A stretch of 64,000 nt of DNA from an uncultured Lachnospiraceae bacterium (lineage in GTDB: Bacteria > Bacillota > Clostridia > Lachnospirales > Lachnospiraceae), in contig CATJTQ010000086.1 of NCBI GenBank assembly GCA_949743325.1, positions 1-64,000 of the forward strand, written 5' to 3'. Each line of letters opens with the position of its first letter. The first letter of the stretch is position 1. A program made the position numbers and the translations under genes. The notes below the pieces were generated by a model, which saw only the letters and a list, made by a program, of their open reading frames with translations, searched no databases and was not told where the DNA came from. Below are positions 1 through 8,302 of the stretch, in pieces.

Positions 1-167
1 GGACCTCCCGTCAAAATAATTCCCTTGGGATTCAGAGCTTTAATCTTTGACAAATCAGTTTTGTAAGAATAAATCTCACAATAAACATTACACTCCCTAA
101 CCCGGCGGGCAACAAGTTGATTGTATTGACCTCCAAAGTCAATAACAATAATCATCTCTCTTTCCAT
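1..167 (-). CDS. guaA: GMP synthase, N-terminal fragment (runs off the left edge)
   Basis: Reading leftwards from an ATG at 167 the translation begins [20 protein letters not shown], then [15 protein letters not shown] and ends at the edge with [10 protein letters not shown]. This is the start of the class-I glutamine amidotransferase domain of GMP synthase ([16 protein letters not shown] and GIIFTGGPxS in the family). The enzyme aminates XMP to GMP with glutamine and ATP in the cytoplasm. An AGGAGG sequence sits a few bases upstream of the ATG. Only about 55 residues are in the window, so the nucleophile Cys and the ATP-PPase domain cannot be checked. Confidence 0.93.
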   Translation of the reverse strand, partial: MEREMIIVIDFGGQYNQLVARRVRECNVYCEIYSYKTDLSKIKALNPKGIILTGG

Positions 168-493
168 TTTATCCTCCTGTTATATAGTACTGTTTCAAAA
201 ATACTACTAATACTAATTTAAAATCCCCGACAGGGGCATGTTTAACGATATGTACTCTTGTAACAATATCAAACAATTATCAAAATATTCAACCAAATAC
301 AAAAAAATTAAAGCATTCATCATATTTGTAAAAATACAATATTGTAAACATACCAAACTGCCTCTTACTCTATAACAATAGGCGAGGCAGAATTAATAAA
401 CTATATTATAAAGCAGAGATTGATGAAAAACAAGACCTTACAATAATTTTGCAAACAAAATTTAAAAATTTCTCAAACTTATAAATACTATCA
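168..493. other. gene-free leader/intergenic region between guaA and the DUF402 gene
   Basis: This 326-base AT-rich stretch has no convincing ORF. On the minus strand it holds two hairpins: a 7-bp stem at 358-390, which probably ends the DUF402 transcript, and a short CCCC-TGTC-GGGG hairpin at 225-236 followed by ATTTTAAA, within the presumed guaA leader. I found no purine-riboswitch core in the leader. The second hairpin might act in attenuation, but that is inference. Confidence 0.5.
358..390 (-). terminator. probable terminator of the AraC-DUF402 transcript
   Basis: The minus strand reads CTGCCTC, a 19-nt loop, then GAGGCAG and TTTGGTATGTTT. The 7-bp stem followed by a T-rich but imperfect tail fits a weak intrinsic terminator about 100 bp beyond the DUF402 stop codon. 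Confidence 0.5.
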
Positions 494-961
494 CTACTTT
501 TCATACTTTTCCAAAAAATACTGCATATCCCTGAACTGTCCTGAATAAATAGCTTCCATTAAAAAATCCAGACCTCTAAGCATTTTGCATAAATTATCAG
601 ATTCAACGCCGCCATTCTCAAAAACATCTGCTGCCTCAGCTAAATCCACTACACGAACTTCGCCATTCGGATAAATTATAACATCTGCCATTAAATCTAC
701 AAACATAAATTCATCTTTCAGTCTGTCAAAAATACAATCGCCTATATCACAATACCAATAAAGAAGCTCACCGCCAGACTTATAAAACTTACTAACCTTA
801 ATACCCTTATCAATAAAAAAAGCTGAAATACCATGACTTAAATTTGGTTTAGGACGTATAGTTCTCCATTTTGTAACCAATGTATTTTCATCCCAGAAAA
901 CAATATCATCACTAAGTTCAATAACCTCCTGCGGAAAATACCTCTTGCGAAATAATTTCAT
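494..961 (-). CDS. DUF402 family protein
   Basis: 155 residues, no signal peptide. The sequence shows the DUF402 (PF04167) pattern: a basic N-terminus, RPKPNLSHG near residue 38, then FFIDKGIKVSKFY, LLYWYCDIGD and FMFVDLMADVIIYPNGEVRVVDL. The family adopts a small barrel related to the FomD/Ntdp nucleotide hydrolases, which use acidic residues and divalent metal; a nucleotide substrate here is inference. The start codon overlaps the stop of the AraC gene by four bases (ATGA), so the two genes are very likely translationally coupled. I cannot tell whether the pairing with an AraC regulator reflects a shared pathway. Confidence 0.8.
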   Translation of the reverse strand: MKLFRKRYFPQEVIELSDDIVFWDENTLVTKWRTIRPKPNLSHGISAFFIDKGIKVSKFYKSGGELLYWYCDIGDCIFDRLKDEFMFVDLMADVIIYPNGEVRVVDLAEAADVFENGGVESDNLCKMLRGLDFLMEAIYSGQFRDMQYFLEKYEK

Positions 962-1896
962 AGCTCTCTATCCCCTTTTGTATTTTTAATTACAGTCTTA
1001 GATTCATTCTTTACAAACTGCTTCTCAGACGTCTTTCTTGTATATAACGCTAGATCATAGGCGTCAGTATCCGTCCCTTTCGCAAAGGCGCTTGGCGTGC
1101 TGCCTGTAATATCCTTAAAAACACGGTTAAATGTTCTTACGTTATCAAAACCACAAGACAAAGCAATATCTGTAACCTTATCAGACGAACTTTTCAGACA
1201 CTCAGCTGCCTTTTCCACGCGAAGCATATTTAAATAAGTAACAAAATTAATTCCCGTCATTTTTTTAAACGTTTTAGAAAAATGACTCTCACTAAAACCT
1301 ACCATTGCAGAAGCATCAGCCAAAGAAATATCTTCTGAAAAATGCTTTTCCATATAAGATAACAATCTCTGAAAATCATTGAGCTGCTCCATACGTCTGC
1401 TCAGGCTAGGTTTACTTGCATTTCCTCTTGGTATGTTTCTTTTTAAAAGATACCAGATTTCACATAGTCTTGATTTTACAACTTCTCTATAATATCTATT
1501 GCAGCTTTCAAGCTCTCTTGAAACATTATCAAATAATTTGTCCACAATACTATACAAACCATAACTTTCAAGCTCATCCTTTTTTACAAACGGCGATATA
1601 AAACATGCCGGCTCATACATTCCAGTAATTACTCCAGGATCAAAAATAATAAACTCCAAGGAATTTTCCATATCTTGTGAATTGCTGTAATGAATATCAC
1701 CGCTGTCACATATAATTAAATCGCCCTCTTCAGCCAGAAAACTCTGGTCAGTAACACAGACTTTGGCCTTGCCTGACCTAATATATATCAATTCAATTTC
1801 TTTATGCCAATGCGACAGAAAACTTATATCTTCATAGGCAGAAGCCCATACCTTAAAATCTTCATGATAAGTACGCACCTCATGAAAAGCTTTCAT
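958..1896 (-). CDS. AraC-family transcriptional regulator with N-terminal cupin-type sensor
   Basis: About 312 residues from the ATG at 1896, which has AGAGGTGAG five bases upstream; a GTG at 1905 is possible but poorly placed. The N-terminal half looks like the AraC ligand-binding cupin (HWHKEIELIYIRSGKA, GDLIICDSGDIHY). The last third holds two helix-turn-helix motifs: LADASAMVGFSESHFSKTFK, followed by the typical VTDIALSCGFDNVRTFNRVFK. Divergence from fucI across a 456-bp region suggests that it activates fucI in response to L-fucose or a derivative; the effector is inferred. A roughly 35-residue basic tail follows the DNA-binding domain. The DUF402 gene is coupled downstream. Confidence 0.88.
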   Translation of the reverse strand: MKAFHEVRTYHEDFKVWASAYEDISFLSHWHKEIELIYIRSGKAKVCVTDQSFLAEEGDLIICDSGDIHYSNSQDMENSLEFIIFDPGVITGMYEPACFISPFVKKDELESYGLYSIVDKLFDNVSRELESCNRYYREVVKSRLCEIWYLLKRNIPRGNASKPSLSRRMEQLNDFQRLLSYMEKHFSEDISLADASAMVGFSESHFSKTFKKMTGINFVTYLNMLRVEKAAECLKSSSDKVTDIALSCGFDNVRTFNRVFKDITGSTPSAFAKGTDTDAYDLALYTRKTSEKQFVKNESKTVIKNTKGDREL

Positions 1897-2352
1897 AAAT
1901 CTCACCTCTGCTAATATAACATATAAAAACTACTTATATTAAACCTTATGATTAAAGATTGTGCTCTAGTTAAGTCCCAACAAAAAATACATTTTTTATA
2001 ATATTAATCTTCTAATACATATTACATATAGACATTATAAAAAATCACATCCATAAAAGTAGTTTTAGATTTCTTACACTTTCAAGGCGTTACTATTAAG
2101 CACAATAATAATATTAATTCCAACTGTTTAATCCATTGTAATTTTAAACGTCAAAATAGAACATTCAATAAATAAAAATATCTTTGTGAAATGTGTATTG
2201 TAAGTATAACAATATTAACAAAAAATGTCCATATCATAACAAATATTTTCGTGATTTTTTCCAATCAGTATATTATAATACTTATAAGTAATAGATTCAA
2301 TCATCTTTTGCTGTGCATCAATTAACAAATAATTTTACAGGAGGTAATTAAA
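1897..2352. promoter_or_regulatory. divergent AraC/fucI promoter region
   Basis: 456 bases with no gene. On the plus strand a TATAAT lies at 2274-2279. The spaced -35 position (2251-2256, GTGATT) matches the consensus poorly, as expected for an activator-dependent promoter. A perfect 12-bp palindrome TACTTATAAGTA (2279-2290) overlaps the expected transcription start, and its half TACTTATA recurs at 1931-1938 near the araC-type start. The fucI ribosome binding site AGGAGG is just before 2353. Assignment of operator sites is inference. Confidence 0.5.
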
Positions 2353-4146
2353 ATGGCAGAAAACAGACTTATTGGGGAATATCCGGTAATTGGTATCCGT
2401 CCTATCATTGATGGAAGAAGAGGAATTCTGGATGTTCGCGGTTCACTTGAAGAACAGACTATGGGATTAGCAAAAGCTGCTGCAGAACTTTTCCGCACTA
2501 ACTTAAAATATTCCAACGGAGAACCTGTAAAAGTCGTAATCTCAGACACAACTATCGGACGTGTTGCCGAAGCTGCTGCATGTGCAAAACAGTTTAAAAA
2601 AGAAGGCGTTGACATTACACTTTCAGTCACACCTTGCTGGTGTTATGGCTCTGAGACAATGGATATGGATCCAACAACAATCAAAGGTGTGTGGGGATTT
2701 AACGCAACAGAAAGACCAGGCGCTGTATATTTAGCTGCCGTACTTGCCGCTCATGCACAGAAAGGTCTGCCGGCATTCGGAATTTACGGACAGGACGTTA
2801 AAGATGCCGATGATATGGTTATGCCAGAAGATGTAAAAGAAAAATTATTAAGATTTGGTCGTGCTGCAGTGGCAGCTGCAACAATGCGCGGAAAATCATA
2901 CTTACAGATTGGCTCAATATGCATGGGTATAGCCGGATCAATTATTAATCCAGAATTCTTTGAAGAATATCTTGGAATGCGCGTTGAATCAGTTGACGAA
3001 GTAGAGATAATCCGACGCATGGACGAAGGTATCTATGATGAAGAAGAATACAAGAAAGCACTTGCATGGACAAAAGAAAACTGCCCTGAGTGTTTTGACA
3101 AAAACCCTGACTTTGCACAGAAGAGCCGTGAAGAAAAAGACAAAGACTGGGAATTCACTGTTAAAATGATGTGCATTATCAAAGATCTTTTAAATGGAAA
3201 CGACAAACTTCCAAAAGGCGCTGAGGAAGAAATGGTTGGACATAACGCAATTGCCGGAGGTTTCCAGGGACAGAGACAGTGGACAGATCACTGGCCAAAT
3301 GCAGATTTTGCAGAGGCAATGCTAAATACATCCTTTGATTGGAATGGAGCAAGAGAGCCATTTGTATTTGCAACAGAAAATGACACATTAAATGCAGTAA
3401 GTATGTTGTTTAACAAACTGCTTACAAATAAAGCCCAGATGTTTGCCGATGTTCGTACATGCTGGAATGGAGAGTCTGTAAAACGCGTAACAAACTATGA
3501 CTTAGAAGGACATGCTAAAGACGCCAACGGAATTATACACTTAATCAACTCTGGCGCATGCTGCTTAGACGCCTGCGGCGAAGTTAAAGATAATGACGGC
3601 AATGCAGTTATTAAGCCATTCTATGAAATGACAGAAAAAGATATTGACGCTTGTCTTAAAGCTACAGAATGGGCTCCTGCCGATAACGGATACTTCAGAG
3701 GCGGCGGATACTCCTCCAGATTTGTAACAAAAGCAGAAATGCCTGCAACAATGGTTCGTCTCAATATCGTAAAAGGACTTGGTCCTGTTCTTCAGTTAGT
3801 AGAAGGATGGACAGTTGCTCTTCCTGACGAAGTTACAGATACATTATGGAAAAGAACAGACTACACATGGCCATGTACTTGGTTTGCGCCAAGATGTACA
3901 GGCAAAGGCGCATTTGCCAGTGCTTATGATGTAATGAACAACTGGGGAGCAAACCATGGTGCAATAAGTTACGGTCATATTGGAGCCGATCTTATCACAC
4001 TCTGCTCAATACTCCGTATACCTGTATGTATGCACAATATCGATGATGAAAAAATATTCAGACCTACATGCTGGAATGCATATGGAATGGATAAAGAAGG
4101 ACAGGATTACAGAGCTTGTGCTACTTATGGTCCTATGTACAAATAA
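2353..4146 (+). CDS. fucI: L-fucose isomerase
   Basis: 597 residues, collinear with E. coli FucI from [11 protein letters not shown] through [28 protein letters not shown] and RGGGYSSRF to [13 protein letters not shown]. It converts L-fucose to L-fuculose, the first catabolic step, in the cytoplasm. The Mn2+-binding residues of the family are visible: Glu in ATENDTLNA, Asp in FADVRT and His in WGANHG. AGGAGG precedes the ATG by about seven bases. Although a fucosidase lies elsewhere in the window (30.0-31.5 kb), no fuculokinase or fuculose-phosphate aldolase is next to this gene, so the pathway is scattered. It is divergent from an AraC regulator and followed by a strong hairpin terminator. 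Confidence 0.97.
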   Translation: MAENRLIGEYPVIGIRPIIDGRRGILDVRGSLEEQTMGLAKAAAELFRTNLKYSNGEPVKVVISDTTIGRVAEAAACAKQFKKEGVDITLSVTPCWCYGSETMDMDPTTIKGVWGFNATERPGAVYLAAVLAAHAQKGLPAFGIYGQDVKDADDMVMPEDVKEKLLRFGRAAVAAATMRGKSYLQIGSICMGIAGSIINPEFFEEYLGMRVESVDEVEIIRRMDEGIYDEEEYKKALAWTKENCPECFDKNPDFAQKSREEKDKDWEFTVKMMCIIKDLLNGNDKLPKGAEEEMVGHNAIAGGFQGQRQWTDHWPNADFAEAMLNTSFDWNGAREPFVFATENDTLNAVSMLFNKLLTNKAQMFADVRTCWNGESVKRVTNYDLEGHAKDANGIIHLINSGACCLDACGEVKDNDGNAVIKPFYEMTEKDIDACLKATEWAPADNGYFRGGGYSSRFVTKAEMPATMVRLNIVKGLGPVLQLVEGWTVALPDEVTDTLWKRTDYTWPCTWFAPRCTGKGAFASAYDVMNNWGANHGAISYGHIGADLITLCSILRIPVCMHNIDDEKIFRPTCWNAYGMDKEGQDYRACATYGPMYK

Positions 4147-4227
4147 TAATTGCAAAGACCACTTTTTCTAGTTATAGCTTTTTCGAATCTCATTGGAATA
4201 AACTACAATAAACATTGCAATTAAAAC

Positions 4228-4253
4228 ATACCCCGCAGAAAACTACGGGGTAT
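4228..4253. terminator. bidirectional terminator between fucI and the ZIP gene
   Basis: ATACCCCG, a 10-nt loop and CGGGGTAT form a perfect 8-bp stem, with AAATTTGTTTT on the plus side and GTTTTAA on the minus side. It serves the convergent fucI and ZIP transcripts. The arms resemble the palindrome at 53113-53155. Confidence 0.8.
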
Positions 4254-4375
4254 AAATTTGTTTTACAATACAGTAAAAATAAAACATGCTCAGCATAACA
4301 AAATATTTTTGCAGACATTACATCTTAATAAATAGTAATCCACAAAACAACAAGAATATTTATTAAATAATTATT

Positions 4376-5152
4376 TTATCCCAGTGCTACATCTAAAGCC
4401 ATCATTAGCACAAATCCAACAGCCGCACCTATTATGCCCAAAACACAATGTTCTCCTGACTGTGTTTCTGGTATTAATTCATCAATGACAACATAAAACA
4501 TTGCCCCTGCCGCAAAAGATAACAGATACGGTAAAATTGCTGTCATCTGTTCAGCAAGAAGAATGGTAAAAATTGCCCCGACAGGTTCCACTGCTCCTGA
4601 CAAAACTCCAAATACAAAAGCCTTTCCCTTTGACATTCCTTCACTGCATAGAGGCATCGATATAATTGCCCCTTCAGGAATGTTTTGAATTGCAATTCCA
4701 AGAGCAAGCGTTAAGGCTCCGGCAAATGTTACTCCTGATGTACCCATAAGAACTCCGGCAAATATCACTCCAACCGCCATTCCCTCTGGAAGATTGTGCA
4801 ATGACACCGCTAATACAAGCATTGTTGTTTTAGATAGTTTACCTTTAGATTTATCTGAACTGTCATTTTTAAAACTTAAAAGAGGTACAAGAAAATCAAG
4901 AAAAATAAGAAAAACTACTCCAAGTAAAAATCCTATCGCTGCAGGTGTCCATGATAATATGCCCAAATTTTCAGACATATCAATAGACGGAATAATTAAT
5001 GACCAAACAGAAGCTGCAATCATTACTCCTGCTGCAAAACCAAGAAGGATTTTTGCCAGCTTAGGATTCATCTGGTTTTTCATAAAAAATACCATGGCAG
5101 AACCAAGTGTCGTTCCTAAAAAAGGAATAAGTAATGAAGAAAACTCTATCAT
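4376..5152 (-). CDS. ZIP-family divalent metal transporter
   Basis: About 258 residues and mostly hydrophobic, with around eight membrane segments. The two signature metal-site helices of ZIP transporters are present: SLHNLPEGMAVG and IAIQNIPEGAIIS. The family imports Zn2+, Fe2+ or Mn2+ across the cytoplasmic membrane; the closest bacterial type is ZupT/GufA-like. I set the start at 5152 (MIEFSSLL), where AGGAG is five bases away; the longer GTG-started frame has no placed site. The segment between the third and fourth helices (NDSSDKSKGK) is a short polar loop in place of the His-rich loop of some members. No Zur or MntR box was recognised upstream. Confidence 0.9.
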   Translation of the reverse strand: MIEFSSLLIPFLGTTLGSAMVFFMKNQMNPKLAKILLGFAAGVMIAASVWSLIIPSIDMSENLGILSWTPAAIGFLLGVVFLIFLDFLVPLLSFKNDSSDKSKGKLSKTTMLVLAVSLHNLPEGMAVGVIFAGVLMGTSGVTFAGALTLALGIAIQNIPEGAIISMPLCSEGMSKGKAFVFGVLSGAVEPVGAIFTILLAEQMTAILPYLLSFAAGAMFYVVIDELIPETQSGEHCVLGIIGAAVGFVLMMALDVALG

Positions 5153-5300
5153 AAAATCTCCTATTTTCACAACTTAACAGCTGTAAAGCTGATTATTGCA
5201 AAAAAATAATAACCAAACAATATATATTTTTTATTATTATATTAATAACACATGTACTATATGATTCCCGATTTTTTGATAACAATTTTCGTTAAACGAC

Positions 5301-5332
5301 AAAAAAATCGGCAATCTGGTATGACTGCCGAT
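5301..5332 (-). terminator. intrinsic terminator after the small 106-aa gene
   Basis: On the minus strand ATCGGCA, a 12-nt loop, TGCCGAT and then TTTTTTG form a canonical terminator about 30 bp past the stop at 5361. Confidence 0.85.
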
Positions 5333-5360
5333 AAAAACTTAACAATAATATAACGAACTT

Positions 5361-5681
5361 TTAATAATCTTTAACCATTCTCTTAATATCTGCTACGCTT
5401 ACATGCATTGTTTCCTGACCATCTGCAAGCTGTTTTGCAATTTCATAATCAATATACTTAACAACTGAACCCTTATCTGACAGATAATCTTTCTCTGCTT
5501 TTTTCATATTTTTGCCGATTTTCACTTTATCACTGTTTGTCTTAAAACGCAAATCAGCTTCACACTGTTTTACATATGCATTGAGATCATAATACTTACC
5601 ATTATATGTAAATTTATCTACTTTGTCATCTGCCCCTACCTCATATTGCGCTAAAGGATATTTCTTACCAAAAAGTCCCAT
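5361..5681 (-). CDS. small hypothetical protein
   Basis: 106 residues from MGLFGKKYPLAQYEVG; the ATG at 5681 has AGGAGG a few bases upstream, so the longer frame is rejected. The protein is charged, Lys- and Asp-rich, with no membrane segment and no Cys pair. FTYNGKYYDLNAYVKQCE and VKYIDYEIAKQLADGQ suggest a compact alpha/beta domain. I do not recognise a family. It is monocistronic, with its own ribosome binding site and a strong terminator, and it lies between the ZIP gene and the lipoprotein gene. Confidence 0.7.
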   Translation of the reverse strand: MGLFGKKYPLAQYEVGADDKVDKFTYNGKYYDLNAYVKQCEADLRFKTNSDKVKIGKNMKKAEKDYLSDKGSVVKYIDYEIAKQLADGQETMHVSVADIKRMVKDY

Positions 5682-5783
5682 TTTTGCTTCCTCCTTAATT
5701 TTAATTATCTGAGAAAATAATAACATGAAATAAATGTTTTTTCAACAATTTCTTAACCTTTTACGTTATTAATAAACTTGACT

Positions 5784-5839
5784 CCTGCGACATTTGTCAA
5801 ATCTCAATGTAAACAGGGCTATTTTCCTCATTGCTTACG
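5784..5839. repeat. dispersed ~56-bp intergenic repeat, copy A
   Basis: This segment aligns with 35131-35185 at about three quarters identity by eye, including an exact 16-bp block TATTTTCCTCATTGCT, and most differences are transitions. It lies just past the stop codon of the lipoprotein gene. The function is unknown. Confidence 0.55.
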
Positions 5840-5848
5840 AAAACATAC

Positions 5849-6823
5849 TTATTCCGTGCCGCCCTCTTTATAAATTAAATAACATTCGCTGTCTGGATAC
5901 ATCTTTTCTGCATTCTGTTCTGTCTTTGTATCATCAAAAACAACCTCTGCTTTCTCATCTTTATAAAGACCATAACCTGTATCAAGAGCAGCAATAAGCG
6001 TAGTATTCTCAGGAAGCTCAACTACAATATCATTCTCTGGTTTACCATCCTTACTTAATTTATGCAAAATTACCTTTCTCTTATTTACATTTGCCTTCTC
6101 TATCTCTTGAATAAATCCCGGAAACTCAACCTTTTTATCATACTTAACTTCAGCTTTGGCGACAACATACTCCTCTGTCTTTAAATTTTCCGTCCTCATC
6201 ATTACCGCCTCATATTTCTCTATTTCCAGCGTCTCTTTATCAGTTGTATAACGGTAATAACACTTGTCTTTATCTTCATTTTCACCATAATATGATAAAA
6301 TTACATATTTACCGTCCTTCTCTTTAATTTCATCAAAATCTTCCTGACTTGATTTAGATAATAAAAATTCATTCACATTCTCATCCATATATTTTTCATA
6401 TATATCATCCATAAACCAGCCTTTGCTGTACTTAGGATTATCCTTATCTTTAGAGGCATCCTTGTAATAACAAGTCTCATTACAAAACACCTGACTCTCT
6501 CCGCTCTCAGATTCTCTTGATATTACATAATCATCATCATCCATAAATAAATCCCATTTCTCGGCAATTTCCTCCTCATTGCCATCTTCATCAGTCTGAC
6601 CGGTAAATGTTGTAAGTATATATTCAACACTGCTGTGTTTTTTCAATAATTCTGTTCCATTGTTTGCCTTATATAGATCATCATATGTCAGCTCGTCCGC
6701 AGAAACAGTCTTTTCCTGAGAATTTTTTTCTTTTTTATTATCAGATTCTTTACCATTTGAACAACCGACTATCACAACGGCTGAACAAAAAACAACACAG
6801 AACAATATAATAATTTTTTTCAT
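5849..6823 (-). CDS. predicted lipoprotein of unknown function
   Basis: 324 residues. The N-terminus MKKIIILFCVVFCSAVVIVGC is a lipoprotein signal with lipobox VIVGC, so the mature protein begins at the Cys near residue 21 and is tethered outside the membrane. An acidic, Lys/Glu-rich linker follows, then a domain with repeated YDDLYKANNG, WDLFMDDDDYVISRESESG, CYYKDASKD and YYRYTTDKETLEIEKYE segments that suggests beta strands. The layout resembles LolA/LppX-like clostridial lipoproteins that store a regression-like beta sheet, but I cannot assign a family. It follows the ferredoxin-type aldo/keto reductase by 29 bp and may be the last gene of that operon. Confidence 0.75.
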   Translation of the reverse strand: MKKIIILFCVVFCSAVVIVGCSNGKESDNKKEKNSQEKTVSADELTYDDLYKANNGTELLKKHSSVEYILTTFTGQTDEDGNEEEIAEKWDLFMDDDDYVISRESESGESQVFCNETCYYKDASKDKDNPKYSKGWFMDDIYEKYMDENVNEFLLSKSSQEDFDEIKEKDGKYVILSYYGENEDKDKCYYRYTTDKETLEIEKYEAVMMRTENLKTEEYVVAKAEVKYDKKVEFPGFIQEIEKANVNKRKVILHKLSKDGKPENDIVVELPENTTLIAALDTGYGLYKDEKAEVVFDDTKTEQNAEKMYPDSECYLIYKEGGTE

Positions 6824-6852
6824 AATAACCTCTTTTTTAATATTTTAGTTTG

Positions 6853-7980
6853 TTATTTATCGTATATTTTACATATTGCTGATATATTATCAACTATTTG
6901 AATACCTTTCGGACAAACTGTCTGACATGCACCGCATTTAATGCATTTTTTCGCACTATTTCCTCTAACATGTATATTAAAGTGCATTTCAGGGAAATTA
7001 TAATTTCCAAATAATTGAGAATCGTTATAAATTGATAGTATCTTGTCAATCTCTATATTCTCTGGACAAACTTCGCTGCAGCTGCCGCATTCAATACAGT
7101 TAATCTTTTTATTCATTTTAATAATTTTTGTTATTTGCTGTATTGTTTCATATTCTGCATCACTAAGTTTTTTAAACTTATCAGCTCTCATATAAGAACA
7201 ATTATCCCTAACATGATCTATATTAGACATACCGCTTAAAACCATAAAGACATTATCAAGACTGGCAGCAAATCGTATTGCCAGAGAGGACGCTGAAGAC
7301 TGCGGCTGAACATTACGCAAAAGTTGATCTGCAGCAGGCGGCAGACTGCTCAATCCTCCGCCTCTTACTGTTTCCATAACGACTACCGGCATATTATGTG
7401 ACACAGCCACCTCATAACATTTCTTTGACTGTACATAATTAGACAACCAATCATAATAATTTATCTGCAGCTGCACAAAATCCAAACCGCTATGCTCAGT
7501 TAAAATCTTATCAAGCATTTCAGGTGTATCGTGAAACGAAAAGCCTGCAAATCTAATTTTGCCCTCTCTTTTAAGCCTCTGCTGAAATTCAAATGCATCT
7601 GATTTCTCAATAAAATCCGTATCGTTTCTGTTTACATTGTGCAGCAAATAAAAATCAAAAAAATCAACATGACATTTCTTTAACTGAACATCAAATACAC
7701 TCTGCAGATCAATCTTACCATCAACAGCCCAGAGCGGCAATTTATCACTTAGACAAAAACTATCCCTTCCAAACCTGTCAACAACACAGGCAGCCATAGC
7801 CTCTTCAGATTTTCCCCTATGATAAATAAATGATGTATCAAAGTACTTTCCACCCGCAGACATATACTCGTCCACCATTTCGCACATCTTATCATATTCA
7901 ATGTGGTCTTTTTCTCCATTAGTAGGAAGTCTAAGACCTCCGAACCCTAACTTCATCGGAAACATTTCTCTTAAATCCAT
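6853..7980 (-). CDS. aldo/keto reductase with C-terminal 2x[4Fe-4S] ferredoxin domain
   Basis: 375 residues. The aldo/keto reductase tetrad is visible: Asp in KYFDTSFIY, Tyr in IYHRGKSE, Lys in LSDKLPL and His in FYLLHNVN. The last 80 residues carry two cluster motifs, CIECGSCSEVCP and CIKCGACQTVCP. Such fusions are common in anaerobic Firmicutes and probably couple carbonyl reduction to ferredoxin or flavoprotein electrons; the substrate is unknown. A GAGGGA site precedes the ATG at 7980. The gene begins four bases after the zinc-ribbon gene ends, and that gene follows a siroheme reductase, so the three are probably one redox operon. Confidence 0.9.
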   Translation of the reverse strand: MDLREMFPMKLGFGGLRLPTNGEKDHIEYDKMCEMVDEYMSAGGKYFDTSFIYHRGKSEEAMAACVVDRFGRDSFCLSDKLPLWAVDGKIDLQSVFDVQLKKCHVDFFDFYLLHNVNRNDTDFIEKSDAFEFQQRLKREGKIRFAGFSFHDTPEMLDKILTEHSGLDFVQLQINYYDWLSNYVQSKKCYEVAVSHNMPVVVMETVRGGGLSSLPPAADQLLRNVQPQSSASSLAIRFAASLDNVFMVLSGMSNIDHVRDNCSYMRADKFKKLSDAEYETIQQITKIIKMNKKINCIECGSCSEVCPENIEIDKILSIYNDSQLFGNYNFPEMHFNIHVRGNSAKKCIKCGACQTVCPKGIQIVDNISAICKIYDK

Positions 7981-7984
7981 AAAA

Positions 7985-8290
7985 TCAGTCCCTCTTTAGC
8001 TCAGTAAAAAATCTAAGTCTGCATTCATCACATATATTTCCGCCCTTGACTTGTTTCCCGCAAGAACGGCAAGGTGCCTTACACCAAAACTCACCTTTTC
8101 TTATCCATTTTCCAATTAACCTCTCATGTATTCCAAACATCTCGGATATCTCTTCGGATGCAGCGTCTGTTGCCAACGCATGCTCCTGAGCTTTCTTTTT
8201 AATTTTATTACATTCAATACACAAATCACTGCCGCTAACAGGCTTTTTGCACATTTCGCAAACACCAAACTTATCCAACAGATTTCCCAT
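7985..8290 (-). CDS. small double zinc-ribbon / HTH-like protein
   Basis: 101 residues. Four Cys pairs are present: CEMC near 12, CIEC near 25, CRSC near 74 and CDEC near 87, so two zinc ribbons flank a helical segment EEISEMFGIHERLIGKWIRKGE that reads like a helix-turn-helix. The layout recalls the TIGR03826 'flagellar operon protein' YvyF group, although no flagellar genes are present here. It lies 12 bp after the siroheme reductase and 4 bp before the aldo/keto reductase. It may be a regulator or adaptor of that operon; this is inference. Confidence 0.7.
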   Translation of the reverse strand: MGNLLDKFGVCEMCKKPVSGSDLCIECNKIKKKAQEHALATDAASEEISEMFGIHERLIGKWIRKGEFWCKAPCRSCGKQVKGGNICDECRLRFFTELKRD

Positions 8291-8302
8291 ATATCTTACC
8301 CC

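Noticed and set aside
168..360. Purine or other riboswitch in the guaA leader
   Set aside because: I looked for the conserved purine-aptamer core and found none; only a small hairpin at 225-236 is visible.
2784..3020. Minus-strand frame within fucI
   Set aside because: Shadow of the fucI coding sequence.
4794..5177. 127-codon plus-strand frame opposite the ZIP gene
   Set aside because: A shadow of the conserved ZIP coding sequence; no start site and no family signature.
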